64,000 nucleotides of DNA from Tridacna crocea (GCA_943736015.1 OX031060.1:2066001-2130000), one strand, 5' to 3'. Shown: positions 43,771 through 53,619, counted from the stretch's first letter. Numbers and translations are program-made. The notes: generated by a model from the sequence alone, not told the origin.

Positions 43771-44237
43771 TTGCTGAATGCAAAAAGACCTGCCATTATC
43801 CCTTTCCTTTAGCCCTGTCCAAATTGCTCTAACATGTATCCAAGTTAAAAAAAATCTGTAAAATCATAGAAGATTCATTAAATGATATTGGGATAAAATA
43901 GATTCTTTGGCAAAATGAAGAAGTACTCAAAAGAAGTCATTTCCTCAACTGTCAAAATGTTTTCAAAAAAGAGGAGTATTGTATGAGGAGGGTTCATGTA
44001 AATGAGGCAAAGATTTCAAGTCCTTGCTCTCTCAATAAAAGTGTCTAGGTTCCTAATGTTTTAGGGCATTTAACACAATTTATCATCGATTTTTTTGTCC
44101 TGGCTCACAGAAAAGACAGTGTACTGGGATAGCAAGGTGGACATTTTCATATAAATCAACTCTTTTCAAAACTCTGCCAAATTGGGATGTCAGTGGCTTG
44201 AAATAGTAGAAGATATTTTTGATATTTCGGGTCACAG
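43771..44237. other. No gene recognised
   Basis: Mostly unique; a decayed family A scrap near 43915-43975. Confidence 0.4.
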
Positions 44238-44455
44238 ATAGGCTCTTGACCCTGTACCATCTATCCCTCCTGAGGGAGAAGACATTTGACAACATTGTGG
44301 GAAAAGAAGAAAATGCTGGTAACCAGCATTTTCTTCTTTTCCCACAATGTTTTCTACCCTTCCTGAAACAAGTTTCTAGTTTTGTACCTTTTGTCTTCTG
44401 CAAATGTTTTCTAGCTGGACCAGCATATAATTTTTTTCCTTCGGTGAAGAGTAAA
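44238..44455 (+). mobile_element. Family A element
   Basis: Forward copy with a perfect stem in which arm position 20 is changed on both arms (AAAAGAAG / CTTCTTTT). Ends decayed. Confidence 0.85.
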
Positions 44456-44597
44456 ATTGCAAAATTGGTTACAGACAGAACAGAGTTAATGGTGACTCAG
44501 GTTTTGCTATCATGGGAAGATCGGGTGACAGAACTCGTACATTATTGATGAAGGGTTAATACAAAACGTTTATAATGTTTTATTGGAAGGCTTTTTT

Positions 44598-44720
44598 TTA
44601 GCTCACCTGAACATGTGAAGGGGGAGCTGTAGTGGAAGGTAGAAGGTTAGGCCTTTCAGTTTTATGATGATAGCACTAGAACAAGTCTCAAAGACAAAGG
44701 TATTAGAAATTCATCCAAAG
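44598..44720 (+). mobile_element. Helentron-like head, decayed
   Basis: TTTTAGCTCACCTGAACATG matches the head of the 11783 element; no tail found downstream. Confidence 0.45.
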
Positions 44721-45565
44721 AAAGAAGACTAGGACTAAAAAAGAACACCTTTAACGGATATGGCCTTTATATTCTCCCTTTCCACAATGTATCTAAGTGA
44801 TACCTGAAAGTTTATTGGTCAAACATCCTGTGATGGAACAATCCTGGGCAGACCACAGTGGTTGTAGACAGTTTATGAAAAGTGGGGTCACTAGTTCTTA
44901 CAAAAGTAGACAATGGCATACATTGTTTACCCAAAGCAAATGCTGTAAAAGGCTTTATCATTAATTTGTGTCTACATTTGGTGTACAATATTAGTTGTAC
45001 GGTCAGGTGGCAGCCCGGACTTGGAAACTTGTTCACGGCTGTGGTGAATCATGTCGCCATTTTGGATGTGTTGCAACTGTAGTAACTTTTATAGGGGCAC
45101 TCAAGAGGGAAACTGGCTTTAAGTGTTTTTTTTGCCAAGGTACATGATATATTATGTTCCTGGCATGTTAACCAATCAGATCAAGAGAAATTTCTTTGCA
45201 GTGTAATAAAATTATTTTGTAGCTGTCAAGTGCATGAGCATCTACAGCAGTTGTGTGTTCTGTTGATGTACATGTATAAATTTCTGAAGCTGCTAGATTC
45301 TGTCTAGAATTATTCAGGGATGGGACAATTTTCCCATCACCTTGCAGAAAAAGGAGCCATTTCCTAACCAGGGCAGTCACAAATGCGCTAAAGGCTTATG
45401 AAAGTTTGATTTGGAAAGGAACAAACTCACAATTGTGTCCATCAGGACGGGATGTACATAATATTGTTGTTATTGTGGAACATTGCCAAGGAATTCTTGA
45501 CCTTTAACATTTACGTTGTCTGCAAGGTAGATTCCAAACCATAACTCTTCATCACACATTCAAAA
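44721..45565. other. No gene recognised
   Basis: About 0.85 kb of unique DNA with no supported exon or element. Confidence 0.45.
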
Positions 45566-45981
45566 TTAACTCTTTACCAGACAACAAAATTTTAGCCAAT
45601 TGAAAGCATTTACAGACAACAATTTCAGTGTAGCTCAGATGGTGTAATTTTTCTTTGATAGAGTAGAAAACATTGTGGGAAAAGGAGAAAATGCTGGTAA
45701 CCAGCATTTTCTCCTTTTCCCACAATGTTTTCTAAATGCTTATTTCCCAGGAGTGTCAAAAGTCGGCATTGTGTGGTAAAGACATGTCCAAATTGAAAGC
45801 ACTTGCAGATGAAAAATTGAAGATGGCTGAAATGACAGTTTATCCTTGATAGGGTAGGAAAACATTGTGGGAGAAGGAGAAAATTCTGGTTACAAGCATT
45901 TTTTTCTTTTCCCACAATGTTTTCCAAAGCCAAGACCTTTTTCAGGGTCATTAAAGTCAGCATTGTGTGGTGAAGGGTTAA
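45566..45981 (-). mobile_element. Two fused family A copies
   Basis: 45566-45782 breaks off after GTGGTAAAG and continues directly as GACATGTCCAAATTG, the inside of a second reverse copy (to 45981). The joint lacks a TTAA, so this looks like a deletion between two neighbouring copies. Confidence 0.82.
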
Positions 45982-46519
45982 AATGACTTTCATAGCAATT
46001 ATTGCCATTCGGCAAGATGGAGAGTAAAATGTGAATATGCATGTTGATCTTTTTTCTGCACTGTTTCTATACAAGGAGATTTTGGACAAAAGCAACCACA
46101 TATTACCCATAAAGCACGGAATAAACCCAAAACATTGATATAGACATAGATATAAGATCCAAAATATGACAATTTAATGGTTGCTTATTATAGAGTGAAA
46201 GAGCAAACGGACAATGTAGATCAAAGCTCAGGCTAAACATGCATATTTTTGCAGCCTGATCTTGATCTACACTGGCTGCTAAGGCAACTATCATTATGAA
46301 AGGTGCTTGAAAGGTTAAAAGTAATTGTTTGCGTCTTATTTCTAGACTAAGAATGTCTGTTGTGTTTGTTTGGTGTTCGAAGGGTGAATATGGAATTGGG
46401 AAGAATGGGTCTAATTTCTGGAAAACATGCTATAAAACCATCAGACAGATTCAAATGAAGTAATTTTCTCCGTCCAGATCTGTTTGTTTTTCATCCATAT
46501 ATGGAATGATCCCAAGTTT
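45982..46519. other. No gene recognised
   Basis: Unique DNA; nothing supported. Confidence 0.4.
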
Positions 46520-46700
46520 TACTGGCTTTTGAAGGCATGAAGTAAGGTGAATATGCTGGTTACCAGTATTGTTTTCTTTTCCAACAATGTTTACAACTCT
46601 TTTGAAAACAAATCCAACGATAGTGATCACACTTGATTTGTCATCATTCGTTCTATGCTTTCATCATAGATTATGTCTAAAATGTTTTTGTCCCATAGCA
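46520..46700 (+). mobile_element. Family A element, decayed
   Basis: Loop GCTGGTTACCAGT with partial arms and a right flank; ends lost. Confidence 0.55.
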
Positions 46701-46814
46701 GTAATGGAGACCCAGGAGATGGAAAAATATTCCATGTTACTCATTGACTTTTAGAATAATTTTGAAGGGGACAAAATTTTAATGTGAAAACATTCATGTA
46801 GAATGCCCATTTCA

Positions 46815-47163
46815 ACCCTCTCTTATATGACACATTTTAGTCCATTCCAAATTGAAAGCATCTGCAGATGGCAAACTTTGAAAGTGGAACAAATCATGTT
46901 GAGTTTTTTGACAGGGTAGAAAACATTGTAGGAAAAGGATAAAATGTTGGTAACCAGTATTTCCTCCTTTTCCTACAAAGTTTTTAAAAACCTCCCTTCC
47001 AAGGCTTGTTAAAACCAGGGATTGTTTGGTAAGGGGTTAAGGATAATCAGTGTGAATCAGTCTTTGATATTATGAATAAATGTTCAAATATTGCTGGAGA
47101 CGGGGCATTTTCTCCTTTTCCCATTATGTTTTCAAAAGACCTGATCTGTCCCAGGGTTGTTAA
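46815..47163 (-). mobile_element. Two family A copies
   Basis: 46815-47040 (stem with GTTGGTAACCAGT) and the partial 47058-47163, which ends in the TTAA shared with the family B copy at 47160. Confidence 0.72.
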
Positions 47164-48188
47164 CTCTTTACTCCATAGATACTCATTTCTACGCATTGCT
47201 TGTGCTAGCCTTTGGAAAACAATGTGGCAAAAGGTGAAATCGCTTGTCACAATGTTTTCTATGCTATCAAAAGGTGTCATATACACATAAGCAGGGTTTT
47301 CCCTCAGCCAGAAAAATAGGGGGTCATTGTGACCCCCTACTCAAAAATGATGGGGGTCATTTTGGAATTTGTGGGGGTCACAACAAAATCGCTAATACAC
47401 TTGAAACAAAAGCTACTATTTGTGAAAGTATGTGTTCTTTAATGTGTAGCCTCTCGCTGTGGTTAAGGGTTATTTTGTTTTTATCACAGAAATCAACCAT
47501 TTCGTTGGCGAAGAAAGCTTGTTGTCGGCCAGTGGGGGAAGTCTCTGTTATTTTTCTTGATAAAGATTATCCGTTTCGGCCGAAAATGAACTATTTTCAC
47601 CAATTAGATAAATGACCAATTCTTGTGTTTTGTTGACATGCGGGTCGCGTTCATGCCGCTGTTTTCAAAGAATAACAAAGTGTATCTCTAGCTAATTTAC
47701 AGTGAACCCTCGAGACCTTGAAATGATGTTCTGGGTGCTCTTACCAGCCGCAGTATCGTCTGATCTTTGTTTAAGGTCTCTTCTTCCTTGCAGACAGCAA
47801 GAATGACGTCGATTTTGATAGGAAACATATTGTTTTCATTTGAGATCGACTGGTTTAGTTTAGACCCGATTAAAGACCGACGGTATTTTAGTAAAATCGA
47901 TACACAGTCCAGTGTTTCGTCCCATTTTCCTTTCGTTCTCAAGATTTTCCATCTGCTCACGATGTAACAATGTCAGAAGTATATATGATCATTATTACCT
48001 CTTATTGTATTTGTGCGTCCACTATGACGCATTAATGAAAAAAATGCGGGTCATTTTCCTTAAAAGTGCGTCAAAACGCACAAAGTCGTGCGTCAAGGAA
48101 AACCCTGCATAAGAAACTGTATCATCCTTGCTGTTATTTAGGGTCATTTAGAGATACCATAGAAATGCCTTATGGGGTACAGGGTTAA
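47160..48188 (+). mobile_element. Family B element interrupted by an 816-bp insertion
   Basis: The left part is 47160-47291 and the right part 48108-48188. Its hairpin had lost the inner right arm (AAATCGCTTGTCACAATG). Removing the insertion and one CATAAG restores the usual ATACACATAAGAAAC of family B. Confidence 0.88.
47292..48107 (+). mobile_element. hAT-like non-autonomous element, 816 bp
   Basis: Ends CAGGGTTTTCCCTCAG and TCAAGGAAAACCCTG are inverted repeats. Flanking duplication CATAAG (47286-47291, 48108-48113). The left arm repeats GGGGGTCA (47329-47388); the right arm repeats GTGCGTC / GACGCA (48013-48095). CAGGG ends with a 6-bp duplication suggest a hAT-related element. No transposase frame. 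Confidence 0.85.
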
Positions 48189-48216
48189 AAAATCGGGTAG
48201 TGTTTGGTAGAATGGT

Positions 48217-48415
48217 TAACTGTTTCCAAATGACAAAATTCTAGAATGGTTCATATGGGAAGCATTTGATGCAGACAAATTTAATATGGCTCAAACGATG
48301 AAATATGTGTCTGAAAGGTTAGAAAACATTGTAGGAAAAGAAGAAAATGCTGTTTATCAGCATGAATTTTCTTCTTTTCTCACAATGTTTTCGAAAGGCT
48401 TATATCTATTGTTGC
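48217..48415 (-). mobile_element. Family A element, right end lost
   Basis: Reverse copy with a stem using AAAAGAAG / CTTCTTTT. Cut by the SINE at 48417. Confidence 0.75.
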
Positions 48416-48416
48416 T

Positions 48417-48770
48417 GAGCCGCTGTAGCTCAGTTGGTAGTGTGCAGGAATTAACCCTTTACTCCATAGACACTCATTCCTACGCATTGCTTGAAGGAGC
48501 CTTTGGAAAACATTGTGGCAAAAGGTGAAATTGCTCGTCACGAGCAATTTCACCTTTTGTCACAATGTTTTCCATGCTATCAAAAGGTGTCACATACACA
48601 TAAGAAATGGCTTCATCCTAGTTGAAATTTAGGGTCAATTAGAGATACCATAGAAATGCCTTACGGAGTAAAAGGTTAAGAAGAAGGGATGGGTAGGTGC
48701 ACTGGCCACCACAATATACTGGTAAATGAAATAATATTGTAAACAGCATTAAATACCATACAATCAGTTG
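48417..48770 (+). mobile_element. tRNA-derived SINE (type 1) split by a family B element
   Basis: Head GCCGCTGTAGCTCAGTTGG (48418 onwards) up to CAGGAA. The 3' body and tail resume at 48679 (GGTAGGTGCACTGGCC...GCATTAAATACC). The B element between them inserted at TTAA. Confidence 0.78.
48451..48678 (+). mobile_element. Family B element, complete
   Basis: Forward copy with perfect stem (loop GCTCGTCACGAGC) and TTAA at both ends, nested in the SINE. Confidence 0.92.
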
Positions 48771-48791
48771 ACCAATTATATCTATTTTCAG

Positions 48792-48864
48792 GTTGAAAAC
48801 ATCAACACTTGTTTGACCTTCCTGGTGAATCTGGGTGTCAACATTGATGGCATTACAGCTAAAG
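48792..48864 (+). CDS. NAV: Neuron navigator (NAV/unc-53-like), CH-domain exon
   Basis: A 73-bp internal exon. The acceptor is TATTTTCAG|GTTGAA (AG at 48790-48791) and the donor is AAAG|GTAAGT (GT at 48865). It enters in phase 0 and leaves in phase 1. The 24 codons read VENINTCLTFLVNLGVNIDG then ITAK, which I recognise as the penultimate helices of the calponin-homology domain of neuron navigators (human NAV2/NAV3 have a clearly similar 'IENIDACLNFL…G' segment). In known family members this domain sits near the N-terminus of a large cytoskeleton-associated, microtubule plus-end protein that steers axon and cell outgrowth. The exon belongs with the one at 51002. The preceding CH exon is not visible upstream. 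Symbol given at family level; paralogue not decidable. Confidence 0.85.
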
Positions 48865-49074
48865 GTAAGTTACAATTCTATTTCTTCTCTTTTTCTACCT
48901 TCAGAGGTTGCATTAGAGGCTAGGTAGCAGCCAGAAATAAAGAATTTTGCTTTTTGAAAGAATTTAAATTGTTAATATTGTATAGTTGGTCCAAGCGTTA
49001 CCGTAGTTGTTGACTGAAAAAAATGTGTAGTAAAAACAGGTCAAAAGTAACTGCAATTGGTCCTTTAGACCAGG

Positions 49075-50075
49075 CGTCCACTAGGGCCAGGACAATACGC
49101 GGATAGCATGCGGACAACAAATTTAATATTCGGCAAAGCTTCCGCATGTTCCTGATGGCTTCTTATTGTTGTCCTAGATGCTTCGGCCTGATTCGGAGCC
49201 TTCCGGATTGGCAATTTTGTCCGCGTCGAAATTTTGATCGAGAGCAAAATTTGGACGCGGAAATGAATTTCCTTACACCTTCGACATCTTGTCCGCGTTG
49301 TCGTCAGGACGTCGTCAGGACATCGTCAGGACATCCTGAGTCTTCCGCATATATTCCAGAAAGCTTCAGTGACGCGGACAGCTTGCGGACACCAGGAGGA
49401 ATCGATACAGAAGGTTCGCGGAACCTTTCCTGAACGTCCAGAGTGGTCGCGGTTTGCTCTCCGAACAATGAATGGAAAATGTCGCATCTAGGCAACCTAC
49501 TCCCCTAACATATCAAAATCAGTGCTCTGTCACTTGCATTTTGACTTTCACCAGGGTGGACGTGTTTTTAATCTCTCCTGCACACAACATGCCGAGACAA
49601 AAAAGAAAAAAAAAGTCGACCATGGGAAAAAAACAGTCGACTGGAGTTTGTGGTAATTTTAATCCTTTTTTGTCTAAATCGACGTTATTTTCTGCGATAC
49701 ACTTCAAATTTGTCGATGTCAGTCTATGGAACAAGAGATCCAAACGCTCAAATATAAACTATGAATGCAACTTCTGCATTTCCGTACCGTCTCCGCCTAG
49801 TGTCGTGCACTGAAACTGGTTGTCCCAAACGTTTCCTGGTGTAATCCTAAACGCGTCCGCGTTGTCCTGAAACGATCCGCTTTCACGCCTGAACTTTCGG
49901 AACTATTCCTGATTGTTTACGCGGACAATCCTAAGTATGCTAGCAAGAGGTCCGCGGACAGTCCGAGGATAAATACATTTCTGTACGGAATCGATGTTTT
50001 CTCACAGGAAGGTATGCCGAAGTCAATTCATATTTACCGCGAAGCTTCCTTGTCCCCTCCGCATCCTAGTGGACG
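49075..50075. mobile_element. Inverted-repeat element, 1001 bp, CCAGG duplication
   Basis: Ends CGTCCACTAGG (49075) and CCTAGTGGACG (50065-50075) are exact inverted repeats, flanked by the 5-bp duplication CCAGG (49070-49074, 50076-50080). Both arms are filled with GCGGACA / TGTCCGC and TTCCGCAT words, unlike the AT-rich surroundings. Superfamily not recognised. Confidence 0.85.
49589..49813 (+). CDS. Small basic ORF in the inverted-repeat element
   Basis: 74 codons from ATG (CACAACATG, no purine at -3 rule violation) to TGA. The N-terminus is very basic (MPRQKRKKKSTMGKKQS) and reads like a nuclear localisation or DNA-binding start; the rest (…FNPFLSKSTLFSAIHFKFVD…) shows no domain I know. 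It could be the remains of the first exon of a transposase from the parent element. No evidence of expression. It may equally be chance. Confidence 0.3.
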   Translation: MPRQKRKKKSTMGKKQSTGVCGNFNPFLSKSTLFSAIHFKFVDVSLWNKRSKRSNINYECNFCISVPSPPSVVH

Positions 50076-50225
50076 CCAGGCATTAAGGGCATGTGAACCA
50101 CCTGATTTTAAGTTTTAGAGCGGAATTTAGAATGTTTGGTAAATATTAGCTTCTAGCTACATGTCTGTCAGATCTGTATTGTTCATAAAGTTTATTCACC
50201 AGGGGAATAGTGACTGCCAGAATCT

Positions 50226-50560
50226 ATACCAGACGATAAAGCTATAGGCTGGTCCAAGTTGAAAGTGTTTGCACACGACAAAATATATGCGAGTCAGAAA
50301 TTGAAAGTCCTTTTGGGAAGGGTAGAAAACATTGTGGGAAAAGGAGAAAATGCTGGTAACCAGCATTTTCTCCTTTTCCCAAAATGTTTTCTAAAGGCCT
50401 CTTTTACAGGATCATTAAAAGACGGATATGATAGGATAGCAAACTGTGCGGGAAAAGGATGAAATCCTGGTCAGCAGTATTTTCTTCTTTTCCCACAATG
50501 TTTTCCAAAGGGTTCTTCCTAAGGGTTGCTAAAAATCGGGATTGTGTGGTAAAGAGTTAA
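50226..50560 (-). mobile_element. Family A element with two hairpins
   Basis: One left end, a perfect stem (loop GGTAACC), part of a right flank, then a second weaker hairpin (GGATGAAATCCTGGTCAGCAGT) and a complete right end. It probably formed by recombination between two copies. Confidence 0.82.
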
Positions 50561-50700
50561 ACCTGCTTGACTCAATAGTCAATGTGTTGGAGAATAGTGT
50601 GCAGGGATGCTGCACTCGATCTTGTCTCAAGCTCTTGGTTTCCTTGGGCATGGAACTGTAGAACCCTAGCCCAGTCCTAGTTACAGCAAGGAACTGCATG

Positions 50701-50921
50701 TATAACTCTTTATCAAACAACAAAATTTTAGACTTGTCTGAATTTGCAGACAACAAAATAAATGTGACTCAAAAATTGAAACTTGACTTCAGAAGAGTAG
50801 AAAATGTCAGGGGAAAAGGAAAAAATGCTGGTAACCAGCATTTTCTCCTTTTCCTACAATGTTTTCAGAAGGCTTCTTCATCTGGGTTGTAAAAATCAGG
50901 GATTGTTTGGTAAAGGGATAA
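50701..50921 (-). mobile_element. Family A element
   Basis: Reverse copy in the NAV intron. Left arm outer part mutated (AATGTCAGGGG), inner stem intact. Confidence 0.82.
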
Positions 50922-51001
50922 GTGAACTGTGATATGATTGAAATAATGTTGAAAAGCTTTGAGAAAACCATTTAGTTTATGGATCAATTTATTTTTAACA
51001 G

Positions 51002-51191
51002 ATATCCGTGACGGGAATTTGAAGGCCATTTTAGGACTGTTCTTCAGCTTGTCTCGCCACAAACAGCAACAGAAAAGTCAGCAGCAGCAACAGAAACAAG
51101 AGCTTCAACGCCAGCAACAAGGGGAGGTAACTGACAATCACCCTAGCAACAAGCATAGTAACCAGGCCAACGGAGACGAATCGCAATCCAA
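51002..51191 (+). CDS. NAV: Neuron navigator (NAV/unc-53-like), end of CH domain and Gln-rich linker
   Basis: A 190-bp internal exon. The acceptor AACAG|ATATCC (AG at 51000-51001) completes the split codon from 48864, and the donor is CCAA|GTAAGT (GT at 51192), leaving in phase 2. It reads DIRDG followed by NLKAILGLFFSLSRHKQQQ, the hallmark last helix of the NAV calponin-homology domain, where vertebrates have 'GNLKAILGLFFSLSRYKQQ'. After it come a run of Gln with Lys/Ser/Glu/Arg and a polar Asn/Ser/Asp linker, as in other NAV proteins, whose linker is also Gln-rich and poorly conserved. No premature stop. Codon use is less AT-biased than the surroundings. The following exon is not found in the remaining 12.8 kb. 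Confidence 0.93.
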
Positions 51192-51231
51192 GTAAGTGTT
51201 TGGAGGGTTTGGATTTGTGTTCATTGAATTT

Positions 51232-51869
51232 TTCAGCAAACAACAAAATTTTAGAATTGAAAGTGTTTGCAGGTGACAAATAAAATTTGTCTCAAGTAAA
51301 TGAATTCGTTTCTATAAAAGGTTAAAAACATTGTTGAAAAAATGAGAAAATGCTGGGTACCAGCATTTTTGCCTTTTCACAAAATGTTTTTAAAAGCGTT
51401 TTCTTCAGGGTTGTTACAACAAGGGATTGTTTAGGAAAGGGTTAATTCTTTAGTAGACAAAATTTTAGACAGTTCCATGTTGAAAGGATTTTCAGATGAT
51501 ACTTTAAATGTCAGTCAAAGGATTGGAATTGTCTGGAAAAAGGTTGTAAATATTTTTTAGAAAAGCGAAAAATGCCTTGCCTCCAACAATATTTAGTGAC
51601 ATTATTTAGTGGAGATCAGTAATCAGACCATAGAATTTTAGTCGTGCCTGCTTTGAAAGCATTTGCAAGCAAAAAGTGAAACCGGGTTCAAATGATAGTA
51701 GTGTACATATATTTGTCTTTTACCACACAAGAAAATTTTACACTGGTCCAAATTGAAAGCATTTGCAGACAACAAAATAAATGTTACTCAAAAATTGAAA
51801 TTTGGTTTTGGAAGGCTGCAAATGCGTTGAAAAAGGATGTCTGATGTTTTGTTATCTGATAAGGAGTTA
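51232..51869 (-). mobile_element. Four family A copies, reverse, partly hairpin-less
   Basis: 51232-51445 (loop GCTGGGTACCAGC), 51442-51580 (left part), 51622-51700 (left scrap) and 51717-51869 (both ends present but the whole hairpin removed). The first two share a TTAA. Confidence 0.72.
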
Positions 51870-51954
51870 AAGCTGTGTCGTATATTTTCCCAATCAGATC
51901 AGTGTTTTATATGAGTCAAAAGTATTGAGTATGAGTAAAACGGTGAATCATTTG

Positions 51955-52441
51955 AATCCTTTGCCATACAATCCAGTGTTCAAATGACCTAGAAGAAGGC
52001 AGCCTTTATACACTGTTAGCAAAGGAAAAATTGCTTTTAGGCAGCACTGTCAATATTTTTCCCATAATGACTTCTACCCTTACAAGTACAATTACCATAC
52101 AAGCCACATTTTGATTTGTCATTTGCATTTGTTATAAATTTGGACAAGTCCAACATTCTGTCATTTTGAAAGAGTTAGGTTAGCTGTTGGAATGGAGATA
52201 ACAACTTTACAATTGTTTGTAAACTCATTACCAAATGACAATATTTTAGCCTTGTCCAAATCGAAAGCATTTACAGACCACAAAATAAAAGTCACTGACA
52301 ATTTGAAATTTATTACGTAAAGGGTAGAAAACATTGTGGGAAAAGGAGAAAATGCTGGTTACCTTTTCCAACAATGTTTTCAAAAGACTTCTTACCAAGG
52401 GTCATTAAAAGGTCATCGTCGTTGTGTGATAAAGGGCTAAG
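51955..52441. mobile_element. Two family A copies
   Basis: Forward, decayed 51955-52178; reverse 52221-52441 with the right arm lost (GCTGGTTACCTTTTCC). Confidence 0.72.
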
Positions 52442-52470
52442 TCTTAATAACAGCTCCTAACTCTTATATA

Positions 52471-52699
52471 TTAACCCTTTACCCTATAAGTCATTCCTAT
52501 GGTATCTCTAATTGAACCTAAATAACAGCAAGGATGAAGCCGTTTCTTATGTGTATATGACACCTTTTGATAGTGTAGAAAACATTGTGGCAAAAGGTGA
52601 AATTGCTTGTCACGAACAATTTCACCTTTTGCAACAATGTTTTCCAAAGGCTCCTACAAGCAATGCGTAGAAATCAGTATCTATGTAGTAAAGGGTTAA
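52471..52699 (-). mobile_element. Family B element, complete, with matching empty site nearby
   Basis: Reverse 229-bp copy with TTAA at both ends (52471-52474, 52696-52699). Flanks CAGCTCCTAACTCTTATATA and AAGACGGAAGCTGCC match CAGCTTCTAACTCTCAAA-TTAA-AAGATGGAATCTGCC at 52785-52820, which has a single TTAA and no element. Confidence 0.92.
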
Positions 52700-52870
52700 A
52701 AGACGGAAGCTGCCAAGCTTGGCTGAAATACCTTTACAAAAACGTTGATGTTACTCTGTGTTTACCAAAGGGTTAGTGACTCTACAGCTTCTAACTCTCA
52801 AATTAAAAGATGGAATCTGCCGAGATTTGTCGAATATCCTGTGTGAAAATGTTTACTGATGAGTTAGGGG
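52700..52870 (+). repeat. AAGCTGCC repeat units
   Basis: Two units (52700-52755 and 52785-52850) with GATGGAATCTGCCGAG and CGAATATCCTG. Related to 9506-9769 and 40025-40078. Confidence 0.65.
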
Positions 52871-53345
52871 TAAAAAAAACCAGAATTGTTGGGTAAAGGG
52901 TTATTCTTGCTCTGTATTGGTCATTCCTGAATCATGTCTGTGTTGTCCACCATTGAAGGAGACCACTAAGTGAAATGCATTATGGGAGATTTCATCAACA
53001 CATTCTGCCTGATGAGGACTGTTTTTGCGTTGCAGTAGACAACTTTTGTAAACAGTGTCGTCTAAAAGAGAAATTGCCAATCATGAACAAATTCCACATT
53101 AATTACAATGTTTCTAATTGAATTAATAAAATTTTGATAGTAAAATGTTAATTCATAGTGTGTGTACATGTTTTATAAGGCTGCTTTGAGTGTCGTCTGC
53201 TGTGATTTTGTTTGGAGGGGTAAACAAGCTAAGAGCTTTTGTCAACATGCTCTGTTAAGTTTTATTGATTGACCTTTTGAGTCCCTTTTTTTGTCCCTAT
53301 GCCCTTCAGTGAGCCCTGTATGGCTTCATGTGACCTTTTCATTCA
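52871..53345. other. No gene recognised
   Basis: Mostly unique. TAAAAAAAACCAGAATTGTTGGGTAAAGGGTTA (about 52872-52902, given as a location only) resembles a family A end scrap. Confidence 0.4.
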
Positions 53346-53348
53346 TGT

Positions 53349-53619
53349 GTAACCCTTAACCAAAGGATAAAATATTGATCTGGACTAAACTGCAGACAAC
53401 AAATCAAGATTTGACCCAATGAAGATTTCAGTCTTTGTAAGGTTTTAAAACATCGTTGGAATGGGAGAAAATGCTGGTAACCGGCATTTTCTCCTTTTCC
53501 GACTATGTTTTCTGCCATTCCCAAATCAAATTTTCATTTTTGAGTCAAAGTAATTTTGTCGTCTGCAAATGCTTTAAATTATGACAAGTCTAAATTTTGG
53601 TTGTTTAGTAAAGACTTAA
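53349..53619. mobile_element. Family A element with two right ends
   Basis: It starts with a reverse right end (AACCAAAGGATAAAATATTG), has stem GCTGGTAACCGGC, and finishes with a forward right end (TTTGTCGTCTGCAAATGC...TTAGTAAAGACTTAA). No ACACAATCCC end is present. Confidence 0.82.

Larger units (their letters stand above)
48865..51001 (+). other. NAV intron
   Basis: 2137-bp phase-1 intron, GTAAGT...TTTATTTTTAACAG. It contains a 1001-bp inverted-repeat element and two family A copies (one with two hairpins), leaving only a few hundred bases of unclassified DNA. Confidence 0.8.

Noticed and set aside
47697-47960. 87-codon minus-strand frame inside the 816-bp hAT-like element
   Set aside because: No recognised transposase motif, and overlapping plus-strand frames are equally long.
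49146-49433. 95-codon frame in the left arm of the 1001-bp element
   Set aside because: It is produced by the GCGGAC-word arm; frames of similar length occur on the opposite strand.
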